From Acinetobacter modestus (GTDB lineage Bacteria; Pseudomonadota; Gammaproteobacteria; Pseudomonadales; Moraxellaceae), in assembly GCF_014636095.1 (NCBI RefSeq), contig NZ_BMDV01000002.1, positions 372,001-436,000 of the forward strand: a stretch of DNA of 64,000 nt, given 5' to 3'. The translations under genes and the position numbers were made by a program. This document shows, piece after piece, positions 27,600 to 36,495 of the stretch. The stretch's first letter is position 1. Each line of letters opens with the position of its first letter. A model generated the notes under the pieces. It did no database searches, was not told the DNA's origin, and saw only the letters and a list, made by a program, of their open reading frames with translations.

Positions 27600-28073
27600 A
27601 TGAATAATCAAATATTGTTGAAATGCTCTATTGCATTAATTGCTTGTTTTACAAGTATTCTCTCATATGCAAGTTCAATTGAAGGCTATTGGCGCAGTAT
27701 TGATGATCGTACGGGTGAACAACTGACCATCATTGAAATCAGGAAAGCAGCGGATAACACCTATCGCGGAAAAATCGTATATATCTATCCGAATGCACAA
27801 GGGGCGATCGTAACACATTGTGTTAACTGTCCACCGCCATATACAGGAAAACCGCGTTTAGGTTTAGAAGTTTTAACTGGTTTGGTTGAAGACCCCAATA
27901 AAGCAAATAGTTTTATTAATGGGCGCATCTTAGAGAGCAAAACTGGAAAAGTGTACAAAGGTAAAGCTCGATTAAATGCAGATGGTAAGCATTTAAATAT
28001 GCGCGGTTATGTTGGAATTTCGGCTTTGGGTAGAAATACGGTTTGGATACGTACAGATAGTGCGAACCCGTAA
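27600..28073 (+). CDS. DUF2147 secreted protein, copy 1
   Basis: 157 residues: signal peptide of about 26 (ending YASS), then the DUF2147 core EGYWRSIDDRTGEQLTIIEI, two Cys in CVNCPPP, GLEVLTGL, FINGRILESKTGKVYKGKARL, and the ending RTDSANP. DUF2147 proteins are small predicted periplasmic beta-sandwich proteins related in pattern to lipocalin-like folds, and their role is unknown. This is the most divergent of four tandem paralogues (IVYIYPNAQGAIV where the others have IVYRYP). AAGG lies just before the start. Confidence 0.85.
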   Translation: MNNQILLKCSIALIACFTSILSYASSIEGYWRSIDDRTGEQLTIIEIRKAADNTYRGKIVYIYPNAQGAIVTHCVNCPPPYTGKPRLGLEVLTGLVEDPNKANSFINGRILESKTGKVYKGKARLNADGKHLNMRGYVGISALGRNTVWIRTDSANP

Positions 28074-28215
28074 TCATTTCTTTTTTAATATGTGAGTTGC
28101 TTAAAATTCATTGTGATTTTAAGCAATTAAATATCCATTCGTCTTGTTGACTGTCTAAGAACATTGGAATAAAAATGTATATCAGATGGATCTATTTTGC
28201 ATTAGGGAGCAGATT

Positions 28216-28692
28216 ATGCAAAAAAACTCACTCATGAAAGGACTCGTGGGAATTTCATTTGCCCTATTCGCAACTGCTAATTTCGCGGCGACACCTGAAG
28301 GTTTTTGGAAAAGTATTGATGACCGTACGGGTGAACAGCTTTCAATCGTAGAAATTAAAAAGAAACCTGATAATACTTATACAGGAACAATTGTATATCG
28401 TTACCCAGTACCGGGTGGTGGTACGGTATTGACTAATTGTGTCAAATGTCCTGAGCCTTTCAAAAACAAACCTATTTTAGGACTTCAGATCGCATCAGGT
28501 TTGAGAGAAGATCCTAAAAATCCAAACCATTATATTGATGGAAAAGTACTCGAACCTAAAACGGGCAATGTTTATAAAGGCAAAGCTCAGTTAAGTGCTG
28601 ATGGTAAACGTTTACGCATGCGCGGATATATGGGGATTTCTGCTTTAGGTCGTACCCAAGTTTGGATTAGGACTGACAGTGCCAATCCTTAA
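28216..28692 (+). CDS. DUF2147 secreted protein, copy 2
   Basis: 158 residues from ATG 28216 with AGGGAG 6 bp upstream; the open frame from 28186 has no such site. Signal peptide MQKNSLMKGLVGISFALFA plus a few residues to AAT, then the same core as its neighbours (EGFWKSIDDRTGEQLSIVEI, CVKCPEP, YIDGKVLEPKTGNVYKGKAQL, MRGYMGISALGR). It differs from the other copies in KKKPDNTYTGTIVYRYPVPGGGTV. It lies 142 bp after copy 1 with no obvious terminator between. Confidence 0.85.
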   Translation: MQKNSLMKGLVGISFALFATANFAATPEGFWKSIDDRTGEQLSIVEIKKKPDNTYTGTIVYRYPVPGGGTVLTNCVKCPEPFKNKPILGLQIASGLREDPKNPNHYIDGKVLEPKTGNVYKGKAQLSADGKRLRMRGYMGISALGRTQVWIRTDSANP

Positions 28693-28896
28693 CCCTGTTG
28701 AACAAATAAATTTGGTTCAATATCAGGGTTTATATCTTAATGAATTGATGTCTAATTGTATTTTAGTCATTTTATGAATTCATTTATGTAGATCAGTTTC
28801 AATGCTTTGATATTGAATCAGAGAGGTTTTTTTATGCTCTATCCTAAGAGATCGAGCATAAAAAAGATTTTCCTTATTCAAAACGTTGAGGCTTCT

Positions 28897-29370
28897 ATGT
28901 ATAAAAATTCATTAAAGAAATGCCTAATCGGAATGGCATTGGCTATTACAAGTATTAGTAGTTATGCAAGTTCAATCGAGGGTTACTGGAAAAGTATAGA
29001 TGATCGTACGGGTGAGCAGCTTTCAATTGTCGAAATTAGAAAAGGCACTGACGGTTATTATCATGGCAAAATTGTCTATCGTTACCCCAACGCACACGGT
29101 ATTAAGTTAGCCAATTGTGTTAAATGCCCTGAGCCATATACCAATCATCCAATCCTTGGCTTAGAAATCTTATCAAAGCTCAAAGATAATCCTGAAAATC
29201 CAGATGCGTATATTGATGGTAGAATAATGGAACCTACAAGTGGCCGAATCTACAAGGGCAAGGCACTTGTAACGAGTGATGGTAAGCGCTTACGGATGCG
29301 TGGCTATATGGGTATCTCGGCTTTAGGGCGGACCGTGGTTTGGCTAAGAACGGATCATGCCAATCCTTAA
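28897..29370 (+). CDS. DUF2147 secreted protein, copy 3
   Basis: 157 residues from ATG 28897 (MYKNSLKKCLIGMALAITS), with GAGG just upstream and a normal signal peptide ending SYASS. In-frame ATG 28834 would add 21 residues that spoil the signal peptide, although it too has AGAGG before it. The core is nearly the family consensus: EGYWKSIDDRTGEQLSIVEI, CVKCPEPYT, LGLEILSKL, YIDGRIMEPTSGRIYKGKAL, ending RTDHANP. Closest in sequence to copy 4. Confidence 0.8.
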   Translation: MYKNSLKKCLIGMALAITSISSYASSIEGYWKSIDDRTGEQLSIVEIRKGTDGYYHGKIVYRYPNAHGIKLANCVKCPEPYTNHPILGLEILSKLKDNPENPDAYIDGRIMEPTSGRIYKGKALVTSDGKRLRMRGYMGISALGRTVVWLRTDHANP

Positions 29371-29576
29371 AAATCTTGTAAGTTGAGAGAAATGTTAAGA
29401 ATCTATTTTGTATTTAAAAAATAATGTTATTGATTACATGAATTATATCAGTTAGATAAGTTGTTTTTTAAGCAAAAGAACGCACCAGTAGAGTGAAAGT
29501 TCTAATGAAGTGTGATAAGTTTCAATAATTAAACCTATAAAGATGAATGGGTTAGTTTTTAAAAGACGGGGTTAGT

Positions 29577-30050
29577 ATGCTAAATCAAATATTCATGAAG
29601 GGATTCATGGGGCTTTCTATTGCTTTTTTAAGCATGACAACCTATTCCGCTTCAATCGAAGGTTATTGGAAAAGTATTGAAGAACGTACAGGTGAACAGC
29701 TTTCAATTGTCGAGATTCGTAAAGGATCAGATGGCCGTTTTCACGGTAAAATAGTTTATCGCTATCCTAACGCTCGTGGTTTTTCATTGACTAACTGCAT
29801 CAAATGCGCAGCGCCAAATACAAATAAGCCATTGCTTGGTTTAGAAATTTTATCAGGTTTTAGAGAAGATCCAGATAAACCAGATGCCTATATCGATGGT
29901 CGAGTATTAGAGGCGAGCAGTGGTAAAGTTTATAAAGGTAAAGCGGTCGTAACGGGGGAAGGTAAACGTTTACGTATGCGCGGTTATATGGGCGTTTCTG
30001 CCTTAGGTCGTACAGTCGTCTGGTTACGAACAGATAGTGCGAATCCTTAA
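29577..30050 (+). CDS. DUF2147 secreted protein, copy 4
   Basis: 157 residues with a signal peptide (MLNQIFMKGFMGLSIAFLSMTTYS), then EGYWKSIEERTGEQLSIVEI, CIKCAAP, GLEILSGFREDPDKPDAYIDGRVLE and RTDSANP. The CxxC-like pair present in all four copies is kept, suggesting a structural disulphide. It ends the array, and a strong terminator follows 15 bp later. The four genes have separate intergenic spaces (142-206 bp), so each may have its own promoter. Confidence 0.85.
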   Translation: MLNQIFMKGFMGLSIAFLSMTTYSASIEGYWKSIEERTGEQLSIVEIRKGSDGRFHGKIVYRYPNARGFSLTNCIKCAAPNTNKPLLGLEILSGFREDPDKPDAYIDGRVLEASSGKVYKGKAVVTGEGKRLRMRGYMGVSALGRTVVWLRTDSANP

Positions 30051-30063
30051 TTATTAGTGTAAT

Positions 30064-30098
30064 AAAAAAACCTCGAAAATATTTCGAGGTTTTTTTAT
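30064..30098. terminator. Terminator after DUF2147 array
   Basis: AAAAAACCTCGAAA pairs with TTTCGAGGTTTTTT around a 3-4-nt loop. The convergent small gene at 30111 probably uses it too. Confidence 0.9.
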
Positions 30099-30110
30099 TA
30101 AATATAAAAG

Positions 30111-30368
30111 TTAAACAGGGCATGGTAAGTTTTCGTCCTCCTGACCGATTTTTTTGGCGTTGATAAGCGCTTGGACTTTTTTACTTGGTAATTTTTCTTT
30201 TCCAAGTTCGTCATAGGTATTTACGATATTCGTTACTTCTAAGCTGCTGAGTTCGATTCCTTCTGCTGTTAAAAAAACGGAAATGACATGATGATCCACA
30301 CCTGCTTTTGCGAGATCATGGATCGCTTTAATATTTTCTAAACGATATAAGTGTGCTTTTAATTCCAT
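30111..30368 (-). CDS. Small helical protein, function unknown
   Basis: 85 residues from ATG 30368 (MELKAHLYRLENIKAIHDL). The frame extends to 30437, but the shorter start looks like a normal N-terminus. It is predicted to be mostly alpha-helical and cytosolic, with no Cys except one in the closing ENLPCPV. No signal peptide or membrane span, and no motif recognised. The region GIELSSLEVTNIVNTYDEL could be a small DNA-binding or oligomerising helix pair, but this is speculative. It is convergent with the DUF2147 array. Confidence 0.65.
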   Translation of the reverse strand: MELKAHLYRLENIKAIHDLAKAGVDHHVISVFLTAEGIELSSLEVTNIVNTYDELGKEKLPSKKVQALINAKKIGQEDENLPCPV

Positions 30369-30712
30369 CGTCTTAACCCTCGCTTGTTTTATTGTATTAC
30401 CTACATTGGCATATAAACTTAAGCAATAACCGTGCACAAAATGTAAAGCGCATAAAAAAAATGTAATTCGAACCTTAGAATTTGGTTAATTTTGTAGCGT
30501 TTATTTAAAATTAGAAAATACTGTTGTTATTCTGTCTAAATAGAATTCCATTTTAATCAATTAATTTGAAAATTACTGAACTAAACCCCAATAAAAATAC
30601 TTGAAACTAAGATATGGGCTTAAAGACAGCTTTTGTAAGTTGGCGTATGATCGACTAATCAAGAAGTCTTGATAACAAGACCATCCGACATGATGAACGA
30701 TAAGGAATACTG

Positions 30713-33319
30713 ATGAATATTGCGGCACAGCCTCCTGTACAAGCAGATCAAACGATTTATTTAAAAGATTATCAAAAGCCATCGTTCTTGGTTGAATCAA
30801 TCAATTTAAATATTCAAGTTTATGATGATCATACGATTGTTGATTCTACACTGGTGATGAAGCGTCAGACTGCAGGGGAATTGGTTCTGTTAGGTCGTGA
30901 TCTTGAATTGAAATCGGTTCAATTGAATGGGCAAACCCTTAGCGCTGAACAATATCATTTGGATACTGAACAATTGGTGATCACTGATGCACCAGATCAG
31001 GTCATTTTAAAAATCCAAGTCATTATTCATCCTGAATCGAACACTCAGCTTGAAGGGTTATATAAAGCAGGTGATTTATTCGTTACCCAAAATGAACCAG
31101 AAGGTTTCCGTAAAATCACCTTCTATCCAGATCGTCCTGATGTATTGGCTGAATTTACCACGCGTGTAGAAGCCGATAAAAAATATCCAGTTTTACTTGC
31201 TAATGGTAACTTGTTGGAAACGGGTGAAGCTGGGGAAGGTCGTCATTTTGCAATTTGGCAAGATCCAACCAAAAAGCCAAGCTATTTATTTGCCTGTGTG
31301 ATTGGTGATTTGGCGGTACTGAAAGATCGTTACACCACGTCGGAAGGTCGTGATGTTGCTTTAGAAATTTATGCAATCGAGAAAGATATTCCGAAATGTC
31401 ACATCGCAATGGAAGCATTAAAGCATTCGATGCGTTGGGACGAAGAACACTATGGTCGTCCTTACGATCTCGATAATTATATGATTGTCGCGGTCAGTCA
31501 GTTCAATATGGGTGCAATGGAAAATAAAGGTTTAAATATCTTTAATACGTCTTGTGTGCTTGCCGATGAGGAATACACCACTGATGCTGCGATTATGCGA
31601 GTTCAGTCTGTGATTGCACATGAATATTTCCATAATTGGACAGGCAACCGAATTACCTGCCGTGACTGGTTCCAATTGTGTTTAAAAGAGGGCTTAACCG
31701 TTTTCCGTGATCAGTCTTTCTCTGAGGATTTACAATCAGCAGCCGTACAACGAATTGATGATGTGGCAGTATTGAAATCGCATCAATTCCCAGAAGATGC
31801 TGGCCCATTATCCCATCCGCCTCGTCCAGATCATTTTGTTGAGATCAACAATTTCTATACCGCGACAGTGTATGAGAAGGGTGCTGAAATCAACCGCATG
31901 ATGGCCACTTTATTGGGTAAAGAAAAATACCGTCAAGGGACTGATGAATATTTCCTACGCCATGATGGGCAAGCGGTTACGGTTGAAGATTGGGTTGCTG
32001 CATTGAGCGCAGGTTCAGGTGTTGATCTATCTAACTTCCTCACTTGGTATAACCAACCTGGTACACCAAAGTTAGAAGCTAAAGGTGAATATGATGCCGC
32101 TGCACAGACTTATCGTTTAAGCTTCAAACAAAGCTTGAAAGCACATCCAAAATATCCAAACCTCAAGGCAGTGCCAATTCCTGTGGCTCTCGCATTATTT
32201 AATGCCAATACAGGTGAACAATATACCTTGCACAGCACTGATCTGTTTGTGAATGAGGTCAAAGATGGCGTGTATTTATTTGATCAAGATGAAGCAACAA
32301 TTGAATTTACAGGTGTTTCTGAGCAACCTGTAGCTTCGTTATTACGTAATTTCTCTGCACCTGTCAATTTAGTCTTTGATTATTCCAATGATGATCTTGC
32401 CTTCTTGATTCAGCACGAAACCAATGGCTTTAACCAATGGCAAGCGACACAAACCTTATTAGAACGTATTCTTTTAGAAGACCATAAGGTGGATACCTAT
32501 ATTCAGGCAATTAAAAATACCTTGCCAGACTTAGTGAATAAAGATCCGTTATTGGCATCGCGTTTATTTGATGTACCCAGTGAAAACTATTTAGGTAGTC
32601 GTATAGATCAAGACTATGAGCCTGAACTGATTCGTGAAAAGCGTGAAGCTGTGCTGGATCGTTTAGCACGTGATTTAGGTTCATTCTGGAAAGAGACTTA
32701 TTTGGCCTTAGATCCAGACCAGCAAAAAGAGTTTTCTTTGGCGATGGGCGTACGTTCATTAAAGAATATCACTCTGAATATGTTGGCACGCCAAGGCGAT
32801 GAGTCTGTGTTTGATTTGGCTTATGCGCAATATCAACAAACAGGCAATATGTCTGAGCGTTTAGGCGCATTACGTGTTTTAGTCTGGAATGATGCGCCAC
32901 AAGCACAGGCTGCACTTGCAGATTTCTATAACCGTTTTAAAGATGAAGCCTTGTCTTTAGATCAATGGTTTAGCATCCAAGCTTCGAATCCATGTGCGAC
33001 AGCAGAAACGATTGAGTATCTGACTAAGCACGCCGATTATGATTTGGGAACACCGAACCGTATCCGTGCAGTGAGTGGTGGACTTTCTGCAAATCCAGTG
33101 AATACGTGGAGCTTTGGTGTCGATCATTTTATTGAGCTCGCCGCTTATTTGGATGAGAAAAACCCAATTTTAGGTTCGCGGTTATTACAAGTGCTGTCAC
33201 GTTGGTACACCTTGGCTGAACCACAACGTAGTCAGGTGCAACAGGCGCTTAAGGCGTTGCAGCCTAAAGTAAAATCGAAAAATGTAGCAGAAACATTGAA
33301 CAGTTTACTCAGTATTTAA
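30713..33319 (+). CDS. pepN: Aminopeptidase N (M1 family)
   Basis: Zinc metalloprotease that removes N-terminal residues from peptides in the cytosol. 868 residues (E. coli 870). Exopeptidase motif GAMEN in MGAMENKGLNIFN near 264-276, zinc site HEYFHNW near 301-307 with the third ligand Glu in KEGLTVFRDQSFS near 323-335, and TATVYEKGAEINRM with the catalytic Tyr. The C-terminal helical domain is complete. AAGGA precedes the ATG, and a terminator follows. The 275 bp upstream hold only promoter-like AT-rich DNA. Confidence 0.97.
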   Translation: MNIAAQPPVQADQTIYLKDYQKPSFLVESINLNIQVYDDHTIVDSTLVMKRQTAGELVLLGRDLELKSVQLNGQTLSAEQYHLDTEQLVITDAPDQVILKIQVIIHPESNTQLEGLYKAGDLFVTQNEPEGFRKITFYPDRPDVLAEFTTRVEADKKYPVLLANGNLLETGEAGEGRHFAIWQDPTKKPSYLFACVIGDLAVLKDRYTTSEGRDVALEIYAIEKDIPKCHIAMEALKHSMRWDEEHYGRPYDLDNYMIVAVSQFNMGAMENKGLNIFNTSCVLADEEYTTDAAIMRVQSVIAHEYFHNWTGNRITCRDWFQLCLKEGLTVFRDQSFSEDLQSAAVQRIDDVAVLKSHQFPEDAGPLSHPPRPDHFVEINNFYTATVYEKGAEINRMMATLLGKEKYRQGTDEYFLRHDGQAVTVEDWVAALSAGSGVDLSNFLTWYNQPGTPKLEAKGEYDAAAQTYRLSFKQSLKAHPKYPNLKAVPIPVALALFNANTGEQYTLHSTDLFVNEVKDGVYLFDQDEATIEFTGVSEQPVASLLRNFSAPVNLVFDYSNDDLAFLIQHETNGFNQWQATQTLLERILLEDHKVDTYIQAIKNTLPDLVNKDPLLASRLFDVPSENYLGSRIDQDYEPELIREKREAVLDRLARDLGSFWKETYLALDPDQQKEFSLAMGVRSLKNITLNMLARQGDESVFDLAYAQYQQTGNMSERLGALRVLVWNDAPQAQAALADFYNRFKDEALSLDQWFSIQASNPCATAETIEYLTKHADYDLGTPNRIRAVSGGLSANPVNTWSFGVDHFIELAAYLDEKNPILGSRLLQVLSRWYTLAEPQRSQVQQALKALQPKVKSKNVAETLNSLLSI

Positions 33320-33338
33320 TTTACTGATTAAATGAATG

Positions 33339-33370
33339 CAAAAAGGATGTCGTCAGACATCCTTTTTTAT
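33339..33370 (+). terminator. Terminator after pepN
   Basis: AAAAGGATGTC pairs with GACATCCTTTT around a short loop and is followed by TTTAT. It lies about 20 bp after the pepN stop. Confidence 0.85.
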
Positions 33371-33421
33371 TTGACAATTAATATTGTCAGAAATAGTATG
33401 GAAATCATTCGAATGTAACGG

Positions 33422-34114
33422 ATGACTGCAATGGAAATAAAAACAATCACATTACCGACACGTCAAATCGAAGTTGAAGTGTATGTACCTGCACAAAGCT
33501 CTGAAAAAACGCCTGCGATTTTATTGCTACACGAGTTATTTGGTATCCTCGATGTCTATCGAGAAGATGCTCAAGACTTGGCTAATCGGGGCTATTTGGT
33601 TTACGTGCCTAATTTATTTAGTGGTGGTGCAGTCAAATATTGTATTCGTGCTATGGTGAGCAAGGCAGGACGTATCAATTCAGCGGACAGTGAAGTTAAT
33701 CAAGAAATTCATGTATTACTCGATGCATTAAAGGCAGACCCAAGATCGAATGGTCGTTTAGGCATGTTAGGGCAGTGCTTAACAGGGGGCTATGTGATTC
33801 AGATGGCCAAGCGCGAAGATATGTTGGCACCCGTGGTTTATCATCATTCTTTGGGAATTGAAGGTGCAGGTGTACCGAAAAAAGAATCTTTAGATGAAGT
33901 GCGTATTTTACAAGGGCATTGGTCTACGGTTGATCCATTTTGTCCAGCAACTAAGCGCAATAAACTGATTCAACAATTGGGTGATCGAGTGGAAGCTTAT
34001 ACTTACAATATGCCACATGGTTTCCGCAGTGTTAGTCGTGGACTTCCAGAGGCTAAAGTCGTTTGGCAGCGCACGGTTGATTTTTTTGATCGAGAATTAA
34101 AACAAAATACTTGA
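33422..34114 (+). CDS. Dienelactone hydrolase family protein
   Basis: 230 residues of alpha/beta-hydrolase fold. The triad follows dienelactone hydrolase: nucleophile Cys in GMLGQCLTGGY near 120, Asp in GHWSTVDPFCP, and His in NMPHGFRSV near 198. ILLLHELFGI near 32-41 supplies the oxyanion hole. Family members hydrolyse dienelactones in chloroaromatic breakdown, but many, probably including this one, act on other esters or lactones. Two in-frame Mets (33422 and 33431) compete, and neither has a clear ribosome site. Confidence 0.85.
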   Translation: MTAMEIKTITLPTRQIEVEVYVPAQSSEKTPAILLLHELFGILDVYREDAQDLANRGYLVYVPNLFSGGAVKYCIRAMVSKAGRINSADSEVNQEIHVLLDALKADPRSNGRLGMLGQCLTGGYVIQMAKREDMLAPVVYHHSLGIEGAGVPKKESLDEVRILQGHWSTVDPFCPATKRNKLIQQLGDRVEAYTYNMPHGFRSVSRGLPEAKVVWQRTVDFFDRELKQNT

Positions 34115-34183
34115 TGAGTGATATGCTGATAAATAGATAATTTATAAGTATTTATATTCTAGAGAAATAGAAGAGAGGGGAAC

Positions 34184-34600
34184 ATGTCACATAAGTACGA
34201 ATATGCTGGTTTTTGGATACGTTTTGCAGCATCAATAATTGATAACATTATTATTTTTGTTGCATTGATTCCTATTGCAATGCTTTTAGGCTGGGAATCA
34301 ACCTATTCATCTCGCTTAAGTTCAGGAATTGACTGGCTCTGGCAAATTCTGTTTGCAGTATTTTTTGTATTTTGTTGGGTTAAATTTGCAGGTACGCCAG
34401 GAAAACGTTTACTACGTTTAAAAGTACTAGATGAAAGGACTGGTGAAAATATTACTGTTGGACAAGGAATTATTCGATATATCGGTTATTTCCCAGCAAT
34501 ATTAGTTCTATTTATTGGTTTGATTTGGGTAGCTTTTGATTCTAAGAAACAAGGCTGGCACGACAAAATGGCAAAAACAGTAGTGGTTAGAGAACTTTAA
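34184..34600 (+). CDS. RDD family membrane protein
   Basis: 138 residues. RDD features: YAGFWIRFAASIIDNIIIFVALIPIAMLL with the Arg and Asp of the first helix, a second span near 55-73, the KFAGTPGKRLLRLKVLDERTG loop, a third span near 105-122, and the usual ending QGWHDKMAKTVVVREL. The same domain is fused to GYF_2 in the gene at 808. RDD proteins are implicated in ion exchange in some bacteria, but the specific role is not known. GAGGGG upstream. Confidence 0.85.
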   Translation: MSHKYEYAGFWIRFAASIIDNIIIFVALIPIAMLLGWESTYSSRLSSGIDWLWQILFAVFFVFCWVKFAGTPGKRLLRLKVLDERTGENITVGQGIIRYIGYFPAILVLFIGLIWVAFDSKKQGWHDKMAKTVVVREL

Positions 34601-34782
34601 TTTAGAGTGAAATTCTCTCATGTAATGAAAAATTCATACGATAGGGCTTGTGGATCAATTCGCGTGTCCTATAATGCCATTGAGTTTATTCACGGAGATC
34701 CTAAATGGGAAGTTGTTCGAGGTTCGGGTTTAATAAAGGATTAAGCCAAAGCGAATACTGAGCAAGCGAGCTATTTAGGTCG

Positions 34783-34803
34783 GCTATCTTGCAATTAGAT
34801 AGC
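34783..34803 (+). terminator. Terminator-like hairpin in the 34601-34910 gap
   Basis: GCTATCT and AGATAGC form a perfect 7-bp stem with a 7-nt loop, followed by TTTGTT. No protein-coding gene is seen in 34601-34910, and the RDD gene ends 180 bp earlier, so the hairpin could end an untranslated transcript or a long 3' UTR. The rest of the gap shows nothing recognisable. Confidence 0.4.
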
Positions 34804-34910
34804 TTTGTTAAAAATATTCTAAACCCTTCTATAAAATTTTGCTGTACCCACAAAATTTATTGTATTGACTGCATCCTGTTTAGTTTCTCACCTAAAATGG
34901 GGAGAAGCCT

Positions 34911-35603
34911 ATGTTTTTTCACGCTTCCATTCAATGGCTTGCTATTGTTAACGTATTTATTTTGTGTGGATTATTGCTGACTCAAAAGAGTAAGGCGGGT
35001 CCACTCATCAACACCGATGATGTCTCTATTACAGCAGCACAGCAGTGTCAGCTAGAAAGCACTTATAGTTATAACAAGGATGGAACTTGGTCTTATCAAG
35101 TTGTACCTGCTTGTAATCTCAATCAAAATTTAGAAGTATCTTTGGGCTATCACTCAAGTAAAGATCAGGATCAGATTCATGGCTTTTCGGTTCAAGCGAA
35201 AAGCATTTTAAAGCCAATGGAAAATGACTGGGGTGTTGCCAGTAGTTTACAGATATCCCGTGATGATGTTGCTCATCATGGGGATTTAAACTGGTTTTTG
35301 AATATTCCTGTCAGTTTTCAACTTTTAGATCAACGTTTAGCATTGGATACCAATCTCGGTTATCAACAGAGCGATGAGCGTCTCGTTCGTTGGGGAATTG
35401 CTTCAACCTATACGGTGACTGAGCATGTCGGTGTAACACTTGAAACATATAATCAAGATCGCCAAGCGCAATTTTTCCAGACAGCGTTGCAATATAGTTT
35501 GATTCCCAATGTACTTACTTTAGAAGCTTCCTTCGGCGATCGTCTACATCGTTTAAAACAGCATTGGTTTGGACTGGGCTTAAGCTATACGCCATCATCA
35601 TAA
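34911..35603 (+). CDS. Predicted outer-membrane beta-barrel protein
   Basis: 230 residues, not assigned to a named family. An N-terminal hydrophobic segment (residues 8-26, ending SKAGP) acts as a signal. The mature part has the alternating pattern of beta-barrel strands (EVSLGYHSSKD, WGVASSLQISRDD, LALDTNLGYQQSDERLVRWGIASTYTV, VGVTLETYNQDRQAQFFQTALQYSL) and closes with WFGLGLSYTPSS, not the usual terminal Phe. Two Cys near 46 and 67 may pair. It weakly resembles MetA-type phenol-pathway transporter-like proteins. It starts after GGGGAG. Confidence 0.65.
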   Translation: MFFHASIQWLAIVNVFILCGLLLTQKSKAGPLINTDDVSITAAQQCQLESTYSYNKDGTWSYQVVPACNLNQNLEVSLGYHSSKDQDQIHGFSVQAKSILKPMENDWGVASSLQISRDDVAHHGDLNWFLNIPVSFQLLDQRLALDTNLGYQQSDERLVRWGIASTYTVTEHVGVTLETYNQDRQAQFFQTALQYSLIPNVLTLEASFGDRLHRLKQHWFGLGLSYTPSS

Positions 35604-35659
35604 TTATCTTAGATTCATTTTATCCATTATTAGAATCACTAATAATAAATAGGTGTCAA

Positions 35660-36379
35660 ATGCAATTAAAATTTCTAGAAAATACAGATTTATCCAATAT
35701 CATTGATACTTTAATTAGTTTATCTGTTGCATTCATTTTAGGTGCATTGATTGGATTTGAACGTCAATATCGACAGCGTACAGCGGGACTTAGAACAAAT
35801 GTTTTAGTTGCTGTAGGCGCAGCAATTTTTGTAGATATTGCAATTAATTTGACTGGAGCTGATGGAGCAGTTCGAGTGATTGCTTATGTCGTTTCAGGAA
35901 TTGGTTTCTTAGGTGCAGGTGTGATTATGCGCCAAGAAGGCAACATTCATGGTTTAAATACGGCTGCGACATTATGGTGTTCTGCTGCTGTCGGTGCCTC
36001 AGCAGGTGCTGATTTGATTGTTGAAGCGATACTTGCAACTGCTTGTATCTTAGCGGCAAATACGTTGTTAAGACCTATTGTTCATGCCATAGATCGTCGT
36101 CCATTAGATGATGAGGCAGAAGTCTTACATGTCATCTATATTATTTGTGATCGTACTCAGAGTAAGGTAGTCATGGACGAGTTGAATCTAACTTTGAAAC
36201 ATCATAACTATCCTGCCAAAGATATTGATGTAACGCCGTTTGGTGAAAAAGAGGTTGAGATCGAGGCGACACTGATTGCGAGTTCAATTGAGACTGAAGA
36301 TGCGCAGCATATTATTAATCATCTGAACGCGATGCCACAAATTCGTCAAGCTTTCTGGGATAAAAATGCAATTAACTAA
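35660..36379 (+). CDS. MgtC/SapB family membrane protein
   Basis: 239 residues from ATG 35660 with AGGTG upstream (the frame is open to 35564, overlapping the previous gene). MgtC signature: SVAFILGALIGFERQYRQRTAGLRTNVLVAVGAAIF, GIGFLGAGVIMRQEG and GLNTAATLWCSAAVGASAG, spanning four to five membrane helices, then a cytosolic C-terminal ACT-like domain (about 155-239). MgtC proteins help with low-Mg2+ and intracellular survival in pathogens by inhibiting F-ATPase; here this is family knowledge only. Confidence 0.88.
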   Translation: MQLKFLENTDLSNIIDTLISLSVAFILGALIGFERQYRQRTAGLRTNVLVAVGAAIFVDIAINLTGADGAVRVIAYVVSGIGFLGAGVIMRQEGNIHGLNTAATLWCSAAVGASAGADLIVEAILATACILAANTLLRPIVHAIDRRPLDDEAEVLHVIYIICDRTQSKVVMDELNLTLKHHNYPAKDIDVTPFGEKEVEIEATLIASSIETEDAQHIINHLNAMPQIRQAFWDKNAIN

Positions 36380-36495
36380 GTTATGTATATCAATACTTTA
36401 AATAGCTCTATTGGGAATAACTATCTCGTAATTGATATATAAGTCTTTTATTGTTTCACATACAATAAAATCAGATAAATAAAAATGAGAACAGT

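Noticed and set aside
34789..34980. 63-codon frame overlapping the start of the outer-membrane barrel gene
   Set aside because: No ribosome site, an overlap of 70 bp with a better supported gene, and Cys-rich chance-like composition.
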